64,000 nucleotides of DNA from Sphingobacteriia bacterium (GCA_011390785.1 JAABRR010000006.1:1-64000); one strand, 5' to 3'. Positions 29,593 to 40,507 are shown, counted from the first letter of the stretch. Made by a program: numbers and translations. The notes: generated from the letters alone by a model not told the origin.

Positions 29593-32121
29593 ATGACTAT
29601 ATCCTTTGCAAAACATGCTGTTACTATCACTCTCCTGCTCATAGGAAAAATATTGTTTTCACAGGTTCCCGATGGTGGAATTCAACTCAATGCCACAACA
29701 GGTACCACCCACCAAAATATTGGAGTGGGTCAATTATCTGTAGTATCTGTTGAAGACCAGCCCTTTACCACGGCCTTGCGATTGGTTGTGGGAGCCAACA
29801 TAAACAATGCCTGGGACTCCCAAATACAGTTTAGAGCAGTAGAAGGGATTGCTACCAATGATGTTTTACTTGTAGCTTTTTATGCCCGTACTATTTCATC
29901 GGTTCAGGAAACAGGCGAAGGAAAACTCATTGCCACCATTGAAAATAAAAGCACTTACGATAAAGTAATTTACCAGACTGTAAATATTGGCCAGGAATGG
30001 AAACAATACTATGCCCCGGTTGTAAGCAACGCAACCCTATCGGCATCGGAAGTAATCTATTCCTTCCATACTGGTTTCCGATCCCAAACCATTGAAGTGG
30101 CTGATATAAAATTCCTTAATTACCAGCAAACACTCACAATCGAAGATTTGCCGGAAACAGAAATAACCTATTTTGGCCAGGCTCCAGATGCAGAATGGCG
30201 CATAGAAGCTGAGCAGCGCATTAACCAGATACGAAAGGGTGAAATGGAAATACAGATCTTCGACGAGCTGGGCCAACCTATAAAAAATGCTGATGTATCT
30301 ATCGAAATGATTCAACACCAGTTTGGTTTTGGATCGGCCATTCCGGCACAACGTTTTATGACCAATATTACATTTCGCGAAAAAGTTTACGAGCTTTTTA
30401 ACGAAGTGGTTTTTGAAAACGATCTGAAATGGCCGGGTTTTAATCCCAACTCTACGTATAATATCCGTTCAACCATGGATTCGCTTGATAAACACAACAT
30501 AGCCCTGCGCGGACACAATGTTATCTGGCCAGCATGGAGATGGCTTCCTTCATCTCTTGAAGAGCTTGCGAATAACCCCACAGCTCTGAGGGTGGAAATA
30601 GACAAGCATATTGATGAAATTACACAATTTACAAGCGGGCGATTAAATGATTGGGATGTGATCAACGAGCCCTATTCTGAACATGATGTTATGGATATAC
30701 TGGGCAATGAAGTAATGGCCGACTGGTTTAAACGGGTCCGCCAAAACGACAGAGCCGTTAAACTTTATCTCAACGATTATGCAATCCTGAGTGGCGGAGG
30801 CACGAATGAAGTAAAGCAGGATTTTTACTATAACCTGGTGCAATACATCGACAGTTTGGGGGGCGAAGTGCAAGGTATTGGCCTACAGGGCCATTTTGGC
30901 AGCGATCTTACTTCCATCCCAAAGATCTATTCCATTTTAGACAAGTTTGCCGGGCTGGAAAAAGACATCAAAATTACTGAACACGATATTAACATTACCC
31001 AACGTGAAGTTCAGGCCGAATACACACGCGATTTTATGACCATCTGTTTCAGTCATCCGGCAGTAAAATCGGTTATGTTCTGGGGTTTTTGGGAAAATAG
31101 CCACTGGATGCCCGATGCTGCGCTATTTAATGCCGATTGGTCTATTCGCCTGCACGGCCAAATGTATATCGATATGGTATTTGACCAATGGTGGACACCC
31201 ATTACACAAGTCATAACTGATGAATCAGGACGAACATATTTTGAAGGATTTTTGGGCACCTACCAGTACACTGTTACCGATGGTGAAAATGAACGGACAG
31301 GAACCTTCACACTGAACCATTCATACCAAAGTGAAATGCCAAATTCTTTAATTATATCCCTTGACGATGCTTTGCCTGTGCAGGTGAAAATAACATCATC
31401 AAAACCAGCCATACTGTGCGAAGGTGAATCCGTTACCCTTAACGCTCCTATAGGAGACGGCCTTACATACCAGTGGTTTAACGAAGATGTTTTGCTGGAT
31501 GCGTCAACAGATAGCCTGGAGACAACACAGGAAGGAATTTATACTGTAGTGGTTTCCAAAGGTGAAATGGAGGTGGCTTCTGCTCCTTTTGAAGTTGTGG
31601 TAAATCCTTATCCTGAAGCTAAAATAACAGCTGACGGCGAATTATCTTTTTGCCCCGGTGGGCAGGTAACACTAAATGCCAATGTAGCAGACAACATTAC
31701 TTACACATGGTACAAAGGGATTTCACGGATTAACGGCTCAGTTACTTCTATTGATGTAAATACATCGGGAACATTCAAAGTGGTAACCAATGCCAAAGGA
31801 TGTGCCACCGAATCAGAGCCTGTTGTAGTTACCCTTTACTCTGCATCTAATCCAGAATGTAGCACAGGAATCAATGAATTACAGGATGGTTGGAAAGTAT
31901 ATCCCAATCCCTTTGAAGGGTCTTTTGTTTTTGAGACCTACCCAATGAACAGCAGGAATTTAAAGGTTGAACTTTTTGATTTAACGGGAAAGGTGGTTTA
32001 CAGCACCCTTGTTTTGCCTTCATCTGCCAAAACCATTATACCAGTTCAAAACCCGGGTATGTATACTCTCAGGATAAGCGGAAAAGAAGGAACAAAATTT
32101 TTCAAATTATTGGGTAAATAA
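29593..32121 (+). CDS. GH10 endo-1,4-beta-xylanase with N-terminal CBM-like region, Ig-like repeats and T9SS-type C-terminal sorting domain
   Basis: GHNVIWPAWRWLPSSL, RLNDWDVINEPYSEHD, DIKITEHDINI; C-terminus WKVYPNPFEGSF...YTLRISGKEGTKFFKLLGK. Confidence 0.93.
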   Translation: MTISFAKHAVTITLLLIGKILFSQVPDGGIQLNATTGTTHQNIGVGQLSVVSVEDQPFTTALRLVVGANINNAWDSQIQFRAVEGIATNDVLLVAFYARTISSVQETGEGKLIATIENKSTYDKVIYQTVNIGQEWKQYYAPVVSNATLSASEVIYSFHTGFRSQTIEVADIKFLNYQQTLTIEDLPETEITYFGQAPDAEWRIEAEQRINQIRKGEMEIQIFDELGQPIKNADVSIEMIQHQFGFGSAIPAQRFMTNITFREKVYELFNEVVFENDLKWPGFNPNSTYNIRSTMDSLDKHNIALRGHNVIWPAWRWLPSSLEELANNPTALRVEIDKHIDEITQFTSGRLNDWDVINEPYSEHDVMDILGNEVMADWFKRVRQNDRAVKLYLNDYAILSGGGTNEVKQDFYYNLVQYIDSLGGEVQGIGLQGHFGSDLTSIPKIYSILDKFAGLEKDIKITEHDINITQREVQAEYTRDFMTICFSHPAVKSVMFWGFWENSHWMPDAALFNADWSIRLHGQMYIDMVFDQWWTPITQVITDESGRTYFEGFLGTYQYTVTDGENERTGTFTLNHSYQSEMPNSLIISLDDALPVQVKITSSKPAILCEGESVTLNAPIGDGLTYQWFNEDVLLDASTDSLETTQEGIYTVVVSKGEMEVASAPFEVVVNPYPEAKITADGELSFCPGGQVTLNANVADNITYTWYKGISRINGSVTSIDVNTSGTFKVVTNAKGCATESEPVVVTLYSASNPECSTGINELQDGWKVYPNPFEGSFVFETYPMNSRNLKVELFDLTGKVVYSTLVLPSSAKTIIPVQNPGMYTLRISGKEGTKFFKLLGK

Positions 32122-32244
32122 AACATTAATTAATCATAAAATAAAATCCTGCTAAAAGTCAAAAAGTATAACTTAAACTCACTTTTACGGGTCCCCAAAT
32201 TACAATTTTCAAATAAAATATCTGAAGTCTTAAAGCAAAATATA

Positions 32245-32281
32245 AAAAACCCTTGTAGATTAATTTTTACAGGGGTTTTTA
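32245..32281 (+). terminator. Intrinsic terminator after the xylanase gene
   Basis: AAAACCCTTGTA / TACAGGGGTTTTT. Confidence 0.75.
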
Positions 32282-32353
32282 CATTAGCAAAACAATTCAA
32301 TTATATACTGTCAGCTGCATAAATTAAGCAGGATGTTTGTCGTTTCAAATATA

Positions 32354-32848
32354 TTACATCGATTTTGCATGACGAAATTTATTTCTGTAAATCAATCTAT
32401 GAAAGTATGGATAAATGATGCAGGCAACGCAAATCCCGAAAGCTCCTTCCAGAAAGGAGAAAAATGTCAGCACGGCAGCTGCACCCATAGCAAAGCCGGT
32501 GAATCCAGTGAGTAACGCTGATGAAATTACTATAGTGAAAAGTAGGCCAATACGGGCGGCAAACATTTTTGGACCTGCATTCTCCAAATTGCCTTTTATG
32601 CCCAGGGTCTTTACCACACTGCGGGCTGCCATTCCTAAAATGCTGAAATTAGGATAGTTGAGTACCCTGACAAGAAAATCGGCAAAAAGGATAAAGGCTA
32701 TAAAAATATTTTGGGAGAAGAGAAAAACCAAAAGTAAAGCAACATTTATAATGGCATGGGTGCGAATGACCGCTGAATTCACTCTTTTTTCTGAGATGGG
32801 GCAAAATGCATTTTGGTACATAAGTGGTATCTGTTTTAAATTCAACAC
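32354..32848 (-). CDS. DUF4395-family membrane protein
   Basis: CPISEKRVNSAVIRTHAIINV and EGAFGICVACIIYPYF, multi-TM. Confidence 0.75.
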   Translation of the reverse strand: MLNLKQIPLMYQNAFCPISEKRVNSAVIRTHAIINVALLLVFLFSQNIFIAFILFADFLVRVLNYPNFSILGMAARSVVKTLGIKGNLENAGPKMFAARIGLLFTIVISSALLTGFTGFAMGAAAVLTFFSFLEGAFGICVACIIYPYFHRLIYRNKFRHAKSM

Positions 32849-32920
32849 AAAGTTGCCCTAAAAACAGACGGCATCAAATACCACGTTTGCGGTGTTTAGA
32901 TACCATATTTGCGGTATAAA

Positions 32921-33616
32921 TCAGATGTAATATTCAATATTATCAATCAGTCCTGCTTTTATGGCGTATTTTACCAGGGCCGAAGTGCTGTTGATATTGA
33001 GTTTGCGGAAAATATTTTTGCGATGCGACATGATCGTGTGGAAGCTTTTGTTCTTTTGTACAGCAATCGCCTTCGTGGTAAGCCCTTCGGCAATAAGACG
33101 TGTAATCTCAATTTCTGCCGAGGTAAGCAGTGCCGGGGCAAGCACTTCATCTCGGTTGGCATTGCCATCGATCAGCATATCAAGAATCTCATCCGAATAG
33201 TACTTTTTGCCCTTTATGGTATGCTTAAAAGCTATCAATATCTCCTCCCTGTCAGCAGTTTTTAAGATGATATTTCGGATTCCGATTTTGCTGAATTGAT
33301 TTACATCGGCCGGCTTTAATGAATTGGTAAGTATGAGCACTTTCAGAGCCGGCTGCAAGGCCATGATTTTGGCCAGATCTTCAAAACCGCTGTAATCATA
33401 AAGGAAGTAATCGGTAATGAGTAATTTAACATCTGTGTTTTGCTTCAGATGATCTTTTATTTCATGCAGACTATCGCCAATACCAACCAGCAAATAGTCC
33501 TGACTTTCATGAATTAGTTTCGACAATGACTCGGTTACCAGATATTGGGAATCGGCAATTAGTATTTTGTGAGGTTTGAAGGGCATAAGCGGCGGATTAC
33601 GGAAGTAAATATACAA
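32921..33616 (-). CDS. Response regulator with LuxR-type HTH (NarL/FixJ-like)
   Basis: Receiver-like N-terminus (KILIADSQYLVTESL, LLITDYFL) and LTSAEIEITRLIAEGLTTKAIAVQKNKSFHTIMSHRKNIFRKLNINSTSALVKYAIKAGL. Confidence 0.9.
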   Translation of the reverse strand: MYIYFRNPPLMPFKPHKILIADSQYLVTESLSKLIHESQDYLLVGIGDSLHEIKDHLKQNTDVKLLITDYFLYDYSGFEDLAKIMALQPALKVLILTNSLKPADVNQFSKIGIRNIILKTADREEILIAFKHTIKGKKYYSDEILDMLIDGNANRDEVLAPALLTSAEIEITRLIAEGLTTKAIAVQKNKSFHTIMSHRKNIFRKLNINSTSALVKYAIKAGLIDNIEYYI

Positions 33617-33673
33617 AAATCAACCAACCCGGAAAAACTGTTAATTCTGGTTTTACTTTAAACATCAATCCTT

Positions 33674-34202
33674 TCATCTCCTTCTTATCCTTATCTGAAA
33701 CGCATTGGGCACCGGCTTATCGGCTATTATGATCAGGTAGCTACTACCCCTTATAGATTGTAACCCTTGATGTGGGTTTCATCTCTTCAATCACCTTCTC
33801 AATGGCCGGATAACTCATCTCAGGAAACATGACTTTTTGTGCATTAAAGACAGCGGTAAATTGTTGTCCAAATGCATCCATATCTTTTTTCATAATGGCA
33901 TCCCAGCATTGTTCGGCAGCATTGGCAATATTTTAAGCTTTTTCGGGGGTAATTTCATATACAAAATCCATTTGTCTGCTTCCAGTATTCAACACCGCCT
34001 GTTTTACATATTTAATAGCATTGATCATATATTGCCGTTCATCTTCCGAATTAATGGTTTCACGCCCCTTCAGGTTGCGAATGGTTTCGTCTGAGCCTAT
34101 GCCCACGTAAAGATCAACATACTGCGCTGCTTCCTTAAAAAAAGCCACATGACCGCTATGCAACATATCGAAGCAGCCTGAAACAAAAACCTTCTTTGCC
34201 AT
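33674..34202 (-). pseudogene. Decayed cytidylyltransferase-like plus GHMP-kinase-like fusion gene
   Basis: Intact N-terminus MAKKVFVSGCFDMLHSGHVAFFKEAAQYVDLYVGIGSDETIRNLKGRETI, then in-frame TAA; same frame continues NIANAAEQCWDAIMKKDMDAFGQQFTAVFNAQKVMFPEMSYPAIEKVIEEMKP; another frame gives YLIIIADKPVPNAFQIRIRRR-stop. Confidence 0.8.
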
Positions 34203-34648
34203 ATTGATTATTTATTTTCTTTTTAGAGCGTGAAATTCCACCCAATAATACCAGATTTGATGAATGCCAAATATATTAATTATTATTGAAGTGATAAGAT
34301 GGTTTTGGTTTCTGTTTCTAAAATTACTCATGTTTGGTTAAACTGGAGAGGTTTAGCTTTGCTGCTACCTGGTGATCCCTATCTGCAAGTAAGCTATTAA
34401 TATCATTATATTTTAGTAAAGTTGCTAAACACAGCTCACCAGCAATACTCACTACAGCATGTTTTACCATGCTGCGAATTATAACCATCCGTCCCGTTTT
34501 TATTACTAGACAAGCTGTGTGTGTCAAAATTTTTGTTATGACTTGACTCATCCTTTCACAACTATTTTGTCCTTTTCTTGTTTAAATTACTTGTTCCATT
34601 AGAAACAAGAACAAAATTGATTCAATTAAAACCGGATTATAATATTAA

Positions 34649-35785
34649 ATGAAGAGAAAACTGAAAATGATAATGATAATATTGGCCGCATTAGTGGTTG
34701 TTGTTTTGATTACAGGTTTATTTTATCTAAATCTGAGTCCACACTTTGGCCAAAGGCCATCAAAAGCACAGATAGCTGAATTTGAGATACTTTCCAACTA
34801 TAAAAATGGAAAGTTCCAGAATTTGTCAACCATCGAGATGGACATCAAATTTGGAAAGACCCTAAGAGAATATATGAAAAAAGCACCCAACAGAAATCCG
34901 GCTAAGGATTTGGAAGTGGTATTGATAGATTCAGCCACGCTTGCCGACCGCAAACCGGAAAAACCCCTGATCACCTGGTTCGGACACTCCGCTTTTTTGC
35001 TTGAGATGGATGGAAAAAAGATCCTGATTGACCCCATGCTCGGCAGAAGGCCTGCTCCCTACCCAATGCCCGGTCCCAAACGCTACTCCAATGAGCTTCC
35101 CATATCTGCAGAACAACTTCCGTATATCGATGCCGTAATATTATCGCATGACCATTATGACCATCTGGACTATGGAACCATCCAAAAAATAAAAGGGAAG
35201 GTTGGCCATTTTTTCACACCGCTGGGCGTGGGTAACCATCTCATATACTGGGGTGTGGATCCAGAAAAGATAACTGAACTTAACTGGTGGGAAAGCATTG
35301 AGTGGGAAACCTTTACTCTTGTGAGTGCTCCCGCCAGGCATTTTTCAGGCCGCGGAATGTTTGACCGTGAAACTACACTTTGGTGCTCCTGGATCATACA
35401 AGGCAGTGAACACAAGATCTTTTTCAGTGGCGATAGCGGATTTGATGAACATTTTAAGAAAATTGGGAAAGAATATGGCCCATTTGATTTTGCTATGATG
35501 GAATGCGGACAGTACAACGAGGACTGGAAATATCTTCACATGATGCCTGAAGAAACAGTGCAGGCAGCTATAGATGTAAAAGCTGACCTGGTAATGCCTA
35601 TACACTGGGGTGGTTTTACCCTTGCACTGCACGACTGGACAGATCCTGTGGATAGGGCGGTGAAAAAAGCAGCAGAACTCAATATGCCCATAACCACTCC
35701 CCGTATTGGTGAATCATTCGAAATTGGTGGTTTAGAGTACCCGGAAGAGAACTGGTGGGTAGAATACACAAAAACCAATGAGTAA
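34649..35785 (+). CDS. MBL-fold metallohydrolase (UlaG/NAPE-PLD-like)
   Basis: TWFGHSAFLLEMDGKKILIDPMLG, AVILSHDHYDHLD, FFSGDSGF, MPIHWGGF. Confidence 0.9.
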   Translation: MKRKLKMIMIILAALVVVVLITGLFYLNLSPHFGQRPSKAQIAEFEILSNYKNGKFQNLSTIEMDIKFGKTLREYMKKAPNRNPAKDLEVVLIDSATLADRKPEKPLITWFGHSAFLLEMDGKKILIDPMLGRRPAPYPMPGPKRYSNELPISAEQLPYIDAVILSHDHYDHLDYGTIQKIKGKVGHFFTPLGVGNHLIYWGVDPEKITELNWWESIEWETFTLVSAPARHFSGRGMFDRETTLWCSWIIQGSEHKIFFSGDSGFDEHFKKIGKEYGPFDFAMMECGQYNEDWKYLHMMPEETVQAAIDVKADLVMPIHWGGFTLALHDWTDPVDRAVKKAAELNMPITTPRIGESFEIGGLEYPEENWWVEYTKTNE

Positions 35786-35854
35786 ACCCAACATATCAAA
35801 CAATCTAACAATTAGATAGTTATATTAAAATTTTAAGTTTTAAATATTTTCTCA

Positions 35855-36385
35855 ATGAATTATATAACCGCAATGATTTTACTTTTTTCTTCCTTAAATG
35901 CGCATGTGATTTTCCACTTTGATAAGGAATCCGATATCAACAGATGGGTAATTGTTGATGATGTTGTAATGGGTGGAAGATCATTTGGAAATTTTGAATT
36001 AAATAATGAAGGCCAGGGTGTTTTTTACGGAAAAATATCCCTGGAAAACAATGGTGGCTTTTCCTCTGTGCGTTACCAGTTGGGTAAAACACCAGTGGAA
36101 GACTTTACAAGGGTGGTATTGAAAGTAAAAGGTGATGGCAAGGATTATCAGTTTAGGGTGAAAGCTGATTCACGCGATCGTTATTCGTACATCGCTTCAT
36201 TTTCAACATCTGGTAACTGGCAGGAAATAGAGATCCCATTAAAAAACATGTACCCTGGTTTCAGGGGAAGAAGGCTAAACCAACCCAACTTTTCTCACAA
36301 ATACATTTCTGAGATAACATTTCTGATCGGAAACAACAGGCCCGAAGAATTCAAACTCTTGATTGATAAGATTGAATTGAGATGA
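35855..36385 (+). CDS. CIA30 family protein
   Basis: RWVIVDDVVMGGRSFGNFELNNEGQGVFYGKISLENNGGFSSVRY, typical CIA30 pattern. Confidence 0.85.
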   Translation: MNYITAMILLFSSLNAHVIFHFDKESDINRWVIVDDVVMGGRSFGNFELNNEGQGVFYGKISLENNGGFSSVRYQLGKTPVEDFTRVVLKVKGDGKDYQFRVKADSRDRYSYIASFSTSGNWQEIEIPLKNMYPGFRGRRLNQPNFSHKYISEITFLIGNNRPEEFKLLIDKIELR

Positions 36386-36418
36386 TCATCCTTAGAATAT
36401 TGAAGACTTTCAATATTT

Positions 36419-37741
36419 CTAGAAAATATTAGGAGTGATTTTTCGCTTAATATAATACCGGTAATGAAGATTGATGTACAATGATAATACAAGCATGGAC
36501 GGATTTCTCCATAAACTGGCATTGAAGAGCACACGGTACAAAATGCTTCTTAGGGAAAAAACCTTGTTGTTGAGCCACCAGTACATTTCTGTCAGTTTTT
36601 CAGGCGCAATTTGTTTGGGAATATGAACGCATTGTCTGCCATCAAACTGTTTCAGGTCATCGGTAAGCATGCGACCTTCTGCTTTTAGCTCTTTATACAA
36701 TGCGGTTCCAGGGACGGGTGTTAAAATGTAAAATCGTGGAATGGGGATGCGGTTACGGTACACGAAATTATAGGTTTCACAAATGGATTCTTCGGTGTCG
36801 AAGTCGGTGCCTACAATCATTTCGGTACTAAGGGTTATTCCGGCTTTGGAAAGTATTTTGAAGTTTTGCTCGTGCTCGTCCGATTTCAACCAGGGTTTAT
36901 CCAGGCTGTTGATGGCTTCCTGGGTAATGCTTTCTACCCCAAAACTCATGAGATCGCAGCCCGAATCCACAACAGTTTTCAGCAGTTCAGGGTTTATGGC
37001 CAGATGGATGGCGCATTGGCTGGCCCAGTTCATTTTCAGTGGAGTAATTTGTCGGCAAAGTTCTTTCAGGTATTTGGGATTGGAAACAATATTGTCATCG
37101 ATCAGGTAAAAGCGTTTGAATCCCAATCGTTTTACTTCTTTAATGTCGCGAATTACTTCTTCTACAGGGCGAAACATATACTTGCCTTCGTAAAGGCATG
37201 CAATGGAGCAAAATGAGCAGCCATAAGTGCAGCCACGCCCGGCCTGCACAGGGAGCATATTGCCGATGGGTTTTTCTGTGAGCAGCTCATAGCGTGGAAT
37301 CGGTAGGTTTTTCAGTTCTGAGATGGGGTGTTTATATATGGGTTTTACGGTACCCGTTTCTTCAAAATCTTTCAACATAAGTGGATAAGAAATCTCAGCA
37401 TCCCCAATGATCACCGAATCCACATGTTTTTGGGCTTCTTCCCAGGCAATGGATGCCATGTAGCCACCCATCACTACAGTTTTGCCACGCTTTTTAAATT
37501 CGGCGGCAATCTCAATCCCCCTGAAAGTGGCGTGACCCATGCTCCCGATTGCCACGATATCGGCGGAAGCGTTGTAGTCAATTTCGTCAACCACTTCAAG
37601 AAGTAGTTTCACATTCCATTGTGGCGGAGTATAGGCTGCCAGCAGCGGAAAAGCCAACCCGGGAAGATTTATCCTACGCTGCTTGCACAGTTTTCCGTTT
37701 TCAGCATATTGCGTAGGTTGTATGAAGAGTATATCAGGCAT
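36419..37741 (-). CDS. B12-binding-type radical SAM protein
   Basis: N-terminal cobalamin-binding-like domain, GRGCTYGCSFCSIACLYEGKYMFRPVEEVI (CxxxCxxC), FYLIDDNI. Confidence 0.9.
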   Translation of the reverse strand: MPDILFIQPTQYAENGKLCKQRRINLPGLAFPLLAAYTPPQWNVKLLLEVVDEIDYNASADIVAIGSMGHATFRGIEIAAEFKKRGKTVVMGGYMASIAWEEAQKHVDSVIIGDAEISYPLMLKDFEETGTVKPIYKHPISELKNLPIPRYELLTEKPIGNMLPVQAGRGCTYGCSFCSIACLYEGKYMFRPVEEVIRDIKEVKRLGFKRFYLIDDNIVSNPKYLKELCRQITPLKMNWASQCAIHLAINPELLKTVVDSGCDLMSFGVESITQEAINSLDKPWLKSDEHEQNFKILSKAGITLSTEMIVGTDFDTEESICETYNFVYRNRIPIPRFYILTPVPGTALYKELKAEGRMLTDDLKQFDGRQCVHIPKQIAPEKLTEMYWWLNNKVFSLRSILYRVLFNASLWRNPSMLVLSLYINLHYRYYIKRKITPNIF

Positions 37742-39104
37742 TTTTGCGGGCTTCGTTAATTTTTTGTTTGTATTGTTGGGTTACCCGGCATCCGCCTACC
37801 AGCATCTTGAAAAGCATACCAGGGCTGTAGGTTGTAAGGTACTTCCACAAAACCGACGGGCTGTAAAGTATGGCGCTGTAGGATTTTAGGATTTCTTCGT
37901 AAAACTCTGCCACGGAAAGTTTGGTGGGCTGCACCGAAACATGGGCCAGATCCCATTTGTCGTAATCGGTTTTGTCAATGATGATTTGTTCAGGAGGAAA
38001 ACTCACTTCGGTTTTGGGCAAAGGTGTAAGGGGTTGCAGGTTAACGAAATGAATGCCCAGCGATTTAACCACACCCACCATATTTTTGAAATCGCCCCTA
38101 TCCCAATAGAATGGAATGATGATGGTGGCAAAAACATCTATCTTCTCCCGGTTCAGCACCGCCATGGTTTCACGGTACATTTCCACAGAGGTATTTTTGT
38201 TGTAGGCATCCAGCTCTTTGTCCGAAAAACTCTCAAATCCTACGATCACCGTTCGCAAACCTAATTGTGCAAACTCGTGCATAATATCAGGATTTTTGGC
38301 AATAAAATCGGCACGGCCATAGACCAGGTAGTGTTTGCGGATGTTTCGTGATCTTAATTCAGTAAAAAAGGACTTCAGCCATTTCTTATCTACCAGAAAA
38401 TCATCATCCACAATGTATATCTCAGTTTCGTTAATGGATTGTAATTCCTGAATGATATCATTCATTGGCCGCTGAGCATAAGCCCCTTTGGTAATGACGC
38501 GGCAAAAACAGAAATTACACTGATACGGGCAACCAAAAGATGTTTTGATCAGCGCGACGCGTTTGTGAAAAATATAAAAGTATTTATGGCGGTAGCGTGC
38601 CACTGCATCCCGGTCGGGGAAGGGAATACGAAAATCGAGAGCAGGCAGGGAAGTGTTTTCAAGGGTATCTGCCGGTTGAAATACTCCCGCAGGCAATTCT
38701 GTGCCCTTTTCAATATGATTAAGCAATGGGGTGAAGACCTGGGCTGCATTGCGCACCGCCCTGTAATCCACTGATGGATCGTCAAAATCTTCAGGGCAAA
38801 CTTCACAATGTACACCCCCAATAATGGTTACGATCTTTTGGGATATTTTCTTTGTTGCCCGGCAGTATTCCAGAATGGTGGAAACATTGGTAATATACCC
38901 TGTAAGGCAAATCACATCGGGCTGATGCTCTTTTACAAATGAAATGAACGAACGCTTTTCAATGATCAGATCGATGATCATTGCGGTGTCATGCTCCCTT
39001 TTTAGTGCGCTTAGTATCTCCAGTTCCAATGGTTCCACCACCATCAGGTGTTGAAGACCGATGGTTTCGGCGGAGGGCTTGGGTCGGAACATGAGTATGT
39101 TCAT
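37734..39104 (-). CDS. B12-binding-type radical SAM protein
   Basis: N-terminal HQPDVICLTGYITNV...IIGGVHCEVCPEDF, SFGCPYQCNFCFCRVITKGAYAQRPMNDII, YIVDDDFLV. Start overlaps the upstream stop. Confidence 0.9.
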   Translation of the reverse strand: MNILMFRPKPSAETIGLQHLMVVEPLELEILSALKREHDTAMIIDLIIEKRSFISFVKEHQPDVICLTGYITNVSTILEYCRATKKISQKIVTIIGGVHCEVCPEDFDDPSVDYRAVRNAAQVFTPLLNHIEKGTELPAGVFQPADTLENTSLPALDFRIPFPDRDAVARYRHKYFYIFHKRVALIKTSFGCPYQCNFCFCRVITKGAYAQRPMNDIIQELQSINETEIYIVDDDFLVDKKWLKSFFTELRSRNIRKHYLVYGRADFIAKNPDIMHEFAQLGLRTVIVGFESFSDKELDAYNKNTSVEMYRETMAVLNREKIDVFATIIIPFYWDRGDFKNMVGVVKSLGIHFVNLQPLTPLPKTEVSFPPEQIIIDKTDYDKWDLAHVSVQPTKLSVAEFYEEILKSYSAILYSPSVLWKYLTTYSPGMLFKMLVGGCRVTQQYKQKINEARKNA

Positions 39105-40153
39105 CTTTTCGATTTTAAGGTAACCGCAGGGTTATGGCTGCTGGTTTTCAGCACATTCCCCTTTTCCAGCTTCTTATTATACTCCAGCATGGGACTGAAT
39201 ATTTTCAACAAACCATTAAAAACCCTGTTGCTGTGACGGGCTTCCATGTATCGCTCTGACACTTGACCCCCAAGGCGCATTTTTGGGATTTCGGCGGTTT
39301 GTCCCAGATCAATAAAATTAGCATTCTTTTCTATACCATTCTTCACCAATTCTGTAAGAAGCAAAAAGTAGGTGTTATAGGTTTTATTCATCTCATAATC
39401 TACCCCTCCCATAAAAAAATAGAAAGTATTGCCAGAAAGCAGGCTGATATTCCATCCCAGCAATTTTTCCTGAAAGTAGCATGCTGTTAATGAATAAGAT
39501 GCAGGGAGATTTTTAAAGAAATCAAGACTGAGCTTTTCCAGTTTGTCCTTGCTGCGGTTAAAAACACCCAGATAGAGTTGGTACATCTCTAAAGTAAAGG
39601 CATCGCAATGTAATTTCTTAATTTCCAGTTCCTTTTCATTTTGCCTGTTTTGCAAAATTCTTCTCCGGTAGGGTGCGCGAAGGGATTGGATATAATGATC
39701 CCAATTGGTAAAGTTGTTTTCGATAATGATAGCAGGCAAAGTTTTCCCCGAAGCTCGTTTATTATGATGGGGTTTCTCTTCCAGGTTAAGAAAAAGAATG
39801 AATCCTTTCTCATGTGCACAGATATGATCTTTCAGCAACTCCACAAATCCAGGTTTCCCAAATATACCTGGAGCTGACACCGATGAGGGTATTCCCACGA
39901 TAGTCGTTTGTATGGGATACTTTAATCGGCCAAAGGTAAAAATGTCAAGTTTCAGAGAATAAACCACGGCACCAGCAACAACGGTCTCATTTTGGAAACA
40001 TATGTAATATCGCTGATGGCAAGGATTGTATTTTTCGCAATGGAGCAGAAACGATCTGGAGCGGAAATAATTTCCCGCCAAATCATCCCATTGGGATGAC
40101 AAGTCTGACGAATGCTCTTTGGGGAGAATTTTGATTTGTAAGTATTGAGTCAT
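39101..40153 (-). CDS. GNAT/FemAB-like acyl- or aminoacyl-transferase
   Basis: RAPYRRRILQNRQNEKELEIKKLHCDAFTLEMYQLYLGVFNRSKDKLEKLSLDFFKNLPASYSLTACYFQEKLLGWNISLLSGNTFYFFMGGVD. Confidence 0.6.
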   Translation of the reverse strand: MTQYLQIKILPKEHSSDLSSQWDDLAGNYFRSRSFLLHCEKYNPCHQRYYICFQNETVVAGAVVYSLKLDIFTFGRLKYPIQTTIVGIPSSVSAPGIFGKPGFVELLKDHICAHEKGFILFLNLEEKPHHNKRASGKTLPAIIIENNFTNWDHYIQSLRAPYRRRILQNRQNEKELEIKKLHCDAFTLEMYQLYLGVFNRSKDKLEKLSLDFFKNLPASYSLTACYFQEKLLGWNISLLSGNTFYFFMGGVDYEMNKTYNTYFLLLTELVKNGIEKNANFIDLGQTAEIPKMRLGGQVSERYMEARHSNRVFNGLLKIFSPMLEYNKKLEKGNVLKTSSHNPAVTLKSKR

Positions 40154-40282
40154 CAGCTTTTATACCAGGCAGTTAAGAAAACTTACGAAAAACATTTCTC
40201 TTAAAATTTGGTAAGGATATGGGCAATATCGAATATGTTAATGCATCTGTTAAGATTCTGCTAGAATTTCACTAAAGATCCT

Positions 40283-40507
40283 TTAAAATTTCCAAAACTG
40301 CTCTGGTGAAAGTTCTATTTCTCGTAAAATTTGCCGAACTAACGAGCGACCTATTTCTTGATTTCCATTATGGGCCAAAGTTGTAAATCTTCCATCTGGG
40401 TACCGATAAAATACATGACTTCCTTTTTGTCTTTTAAATTCAAATCCTAAAAAAAGAAGAAGTTTTTCAAGGATCTTAACCTTTGCAATGGGAAGCCTGG
40501 TGCTTAT
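40283..40507 (-). CDS. hicA: HicA-like toxin reading frame, no canonical start codon (starts at ATA if coupled to HicB)
   Basis: Translated frame: I/STRLPIAKVKILEKLLLFLGFEFKRQKGSHVFYRYPDGRFTTLAHNGNQEIGRSLVRQILREIELSPEQFWKF-stop. Absent from the supplied ORF track. Confidence 0.75.
   Translation of the reverse strand: MSTRLPIAKVKILEKLLLFLGFEFKRQKGSHVFYRYPDGRFTTLAHNGNQEIGRSLVRQILREIELSPEQFWKF

Noticed and set aside
34324-34551. 75-aa - strand ORF MSQVITKILTHTACLVIKTGRMV...
   Set aside because: No recognisable family or supporting context; could be chance.
36783-37216. Long + strand ORFs (108 and 116 aa) inside the radical SAM gene
   Set aside because: Antisense to a confidently identified protein; a by-product of codon usage.
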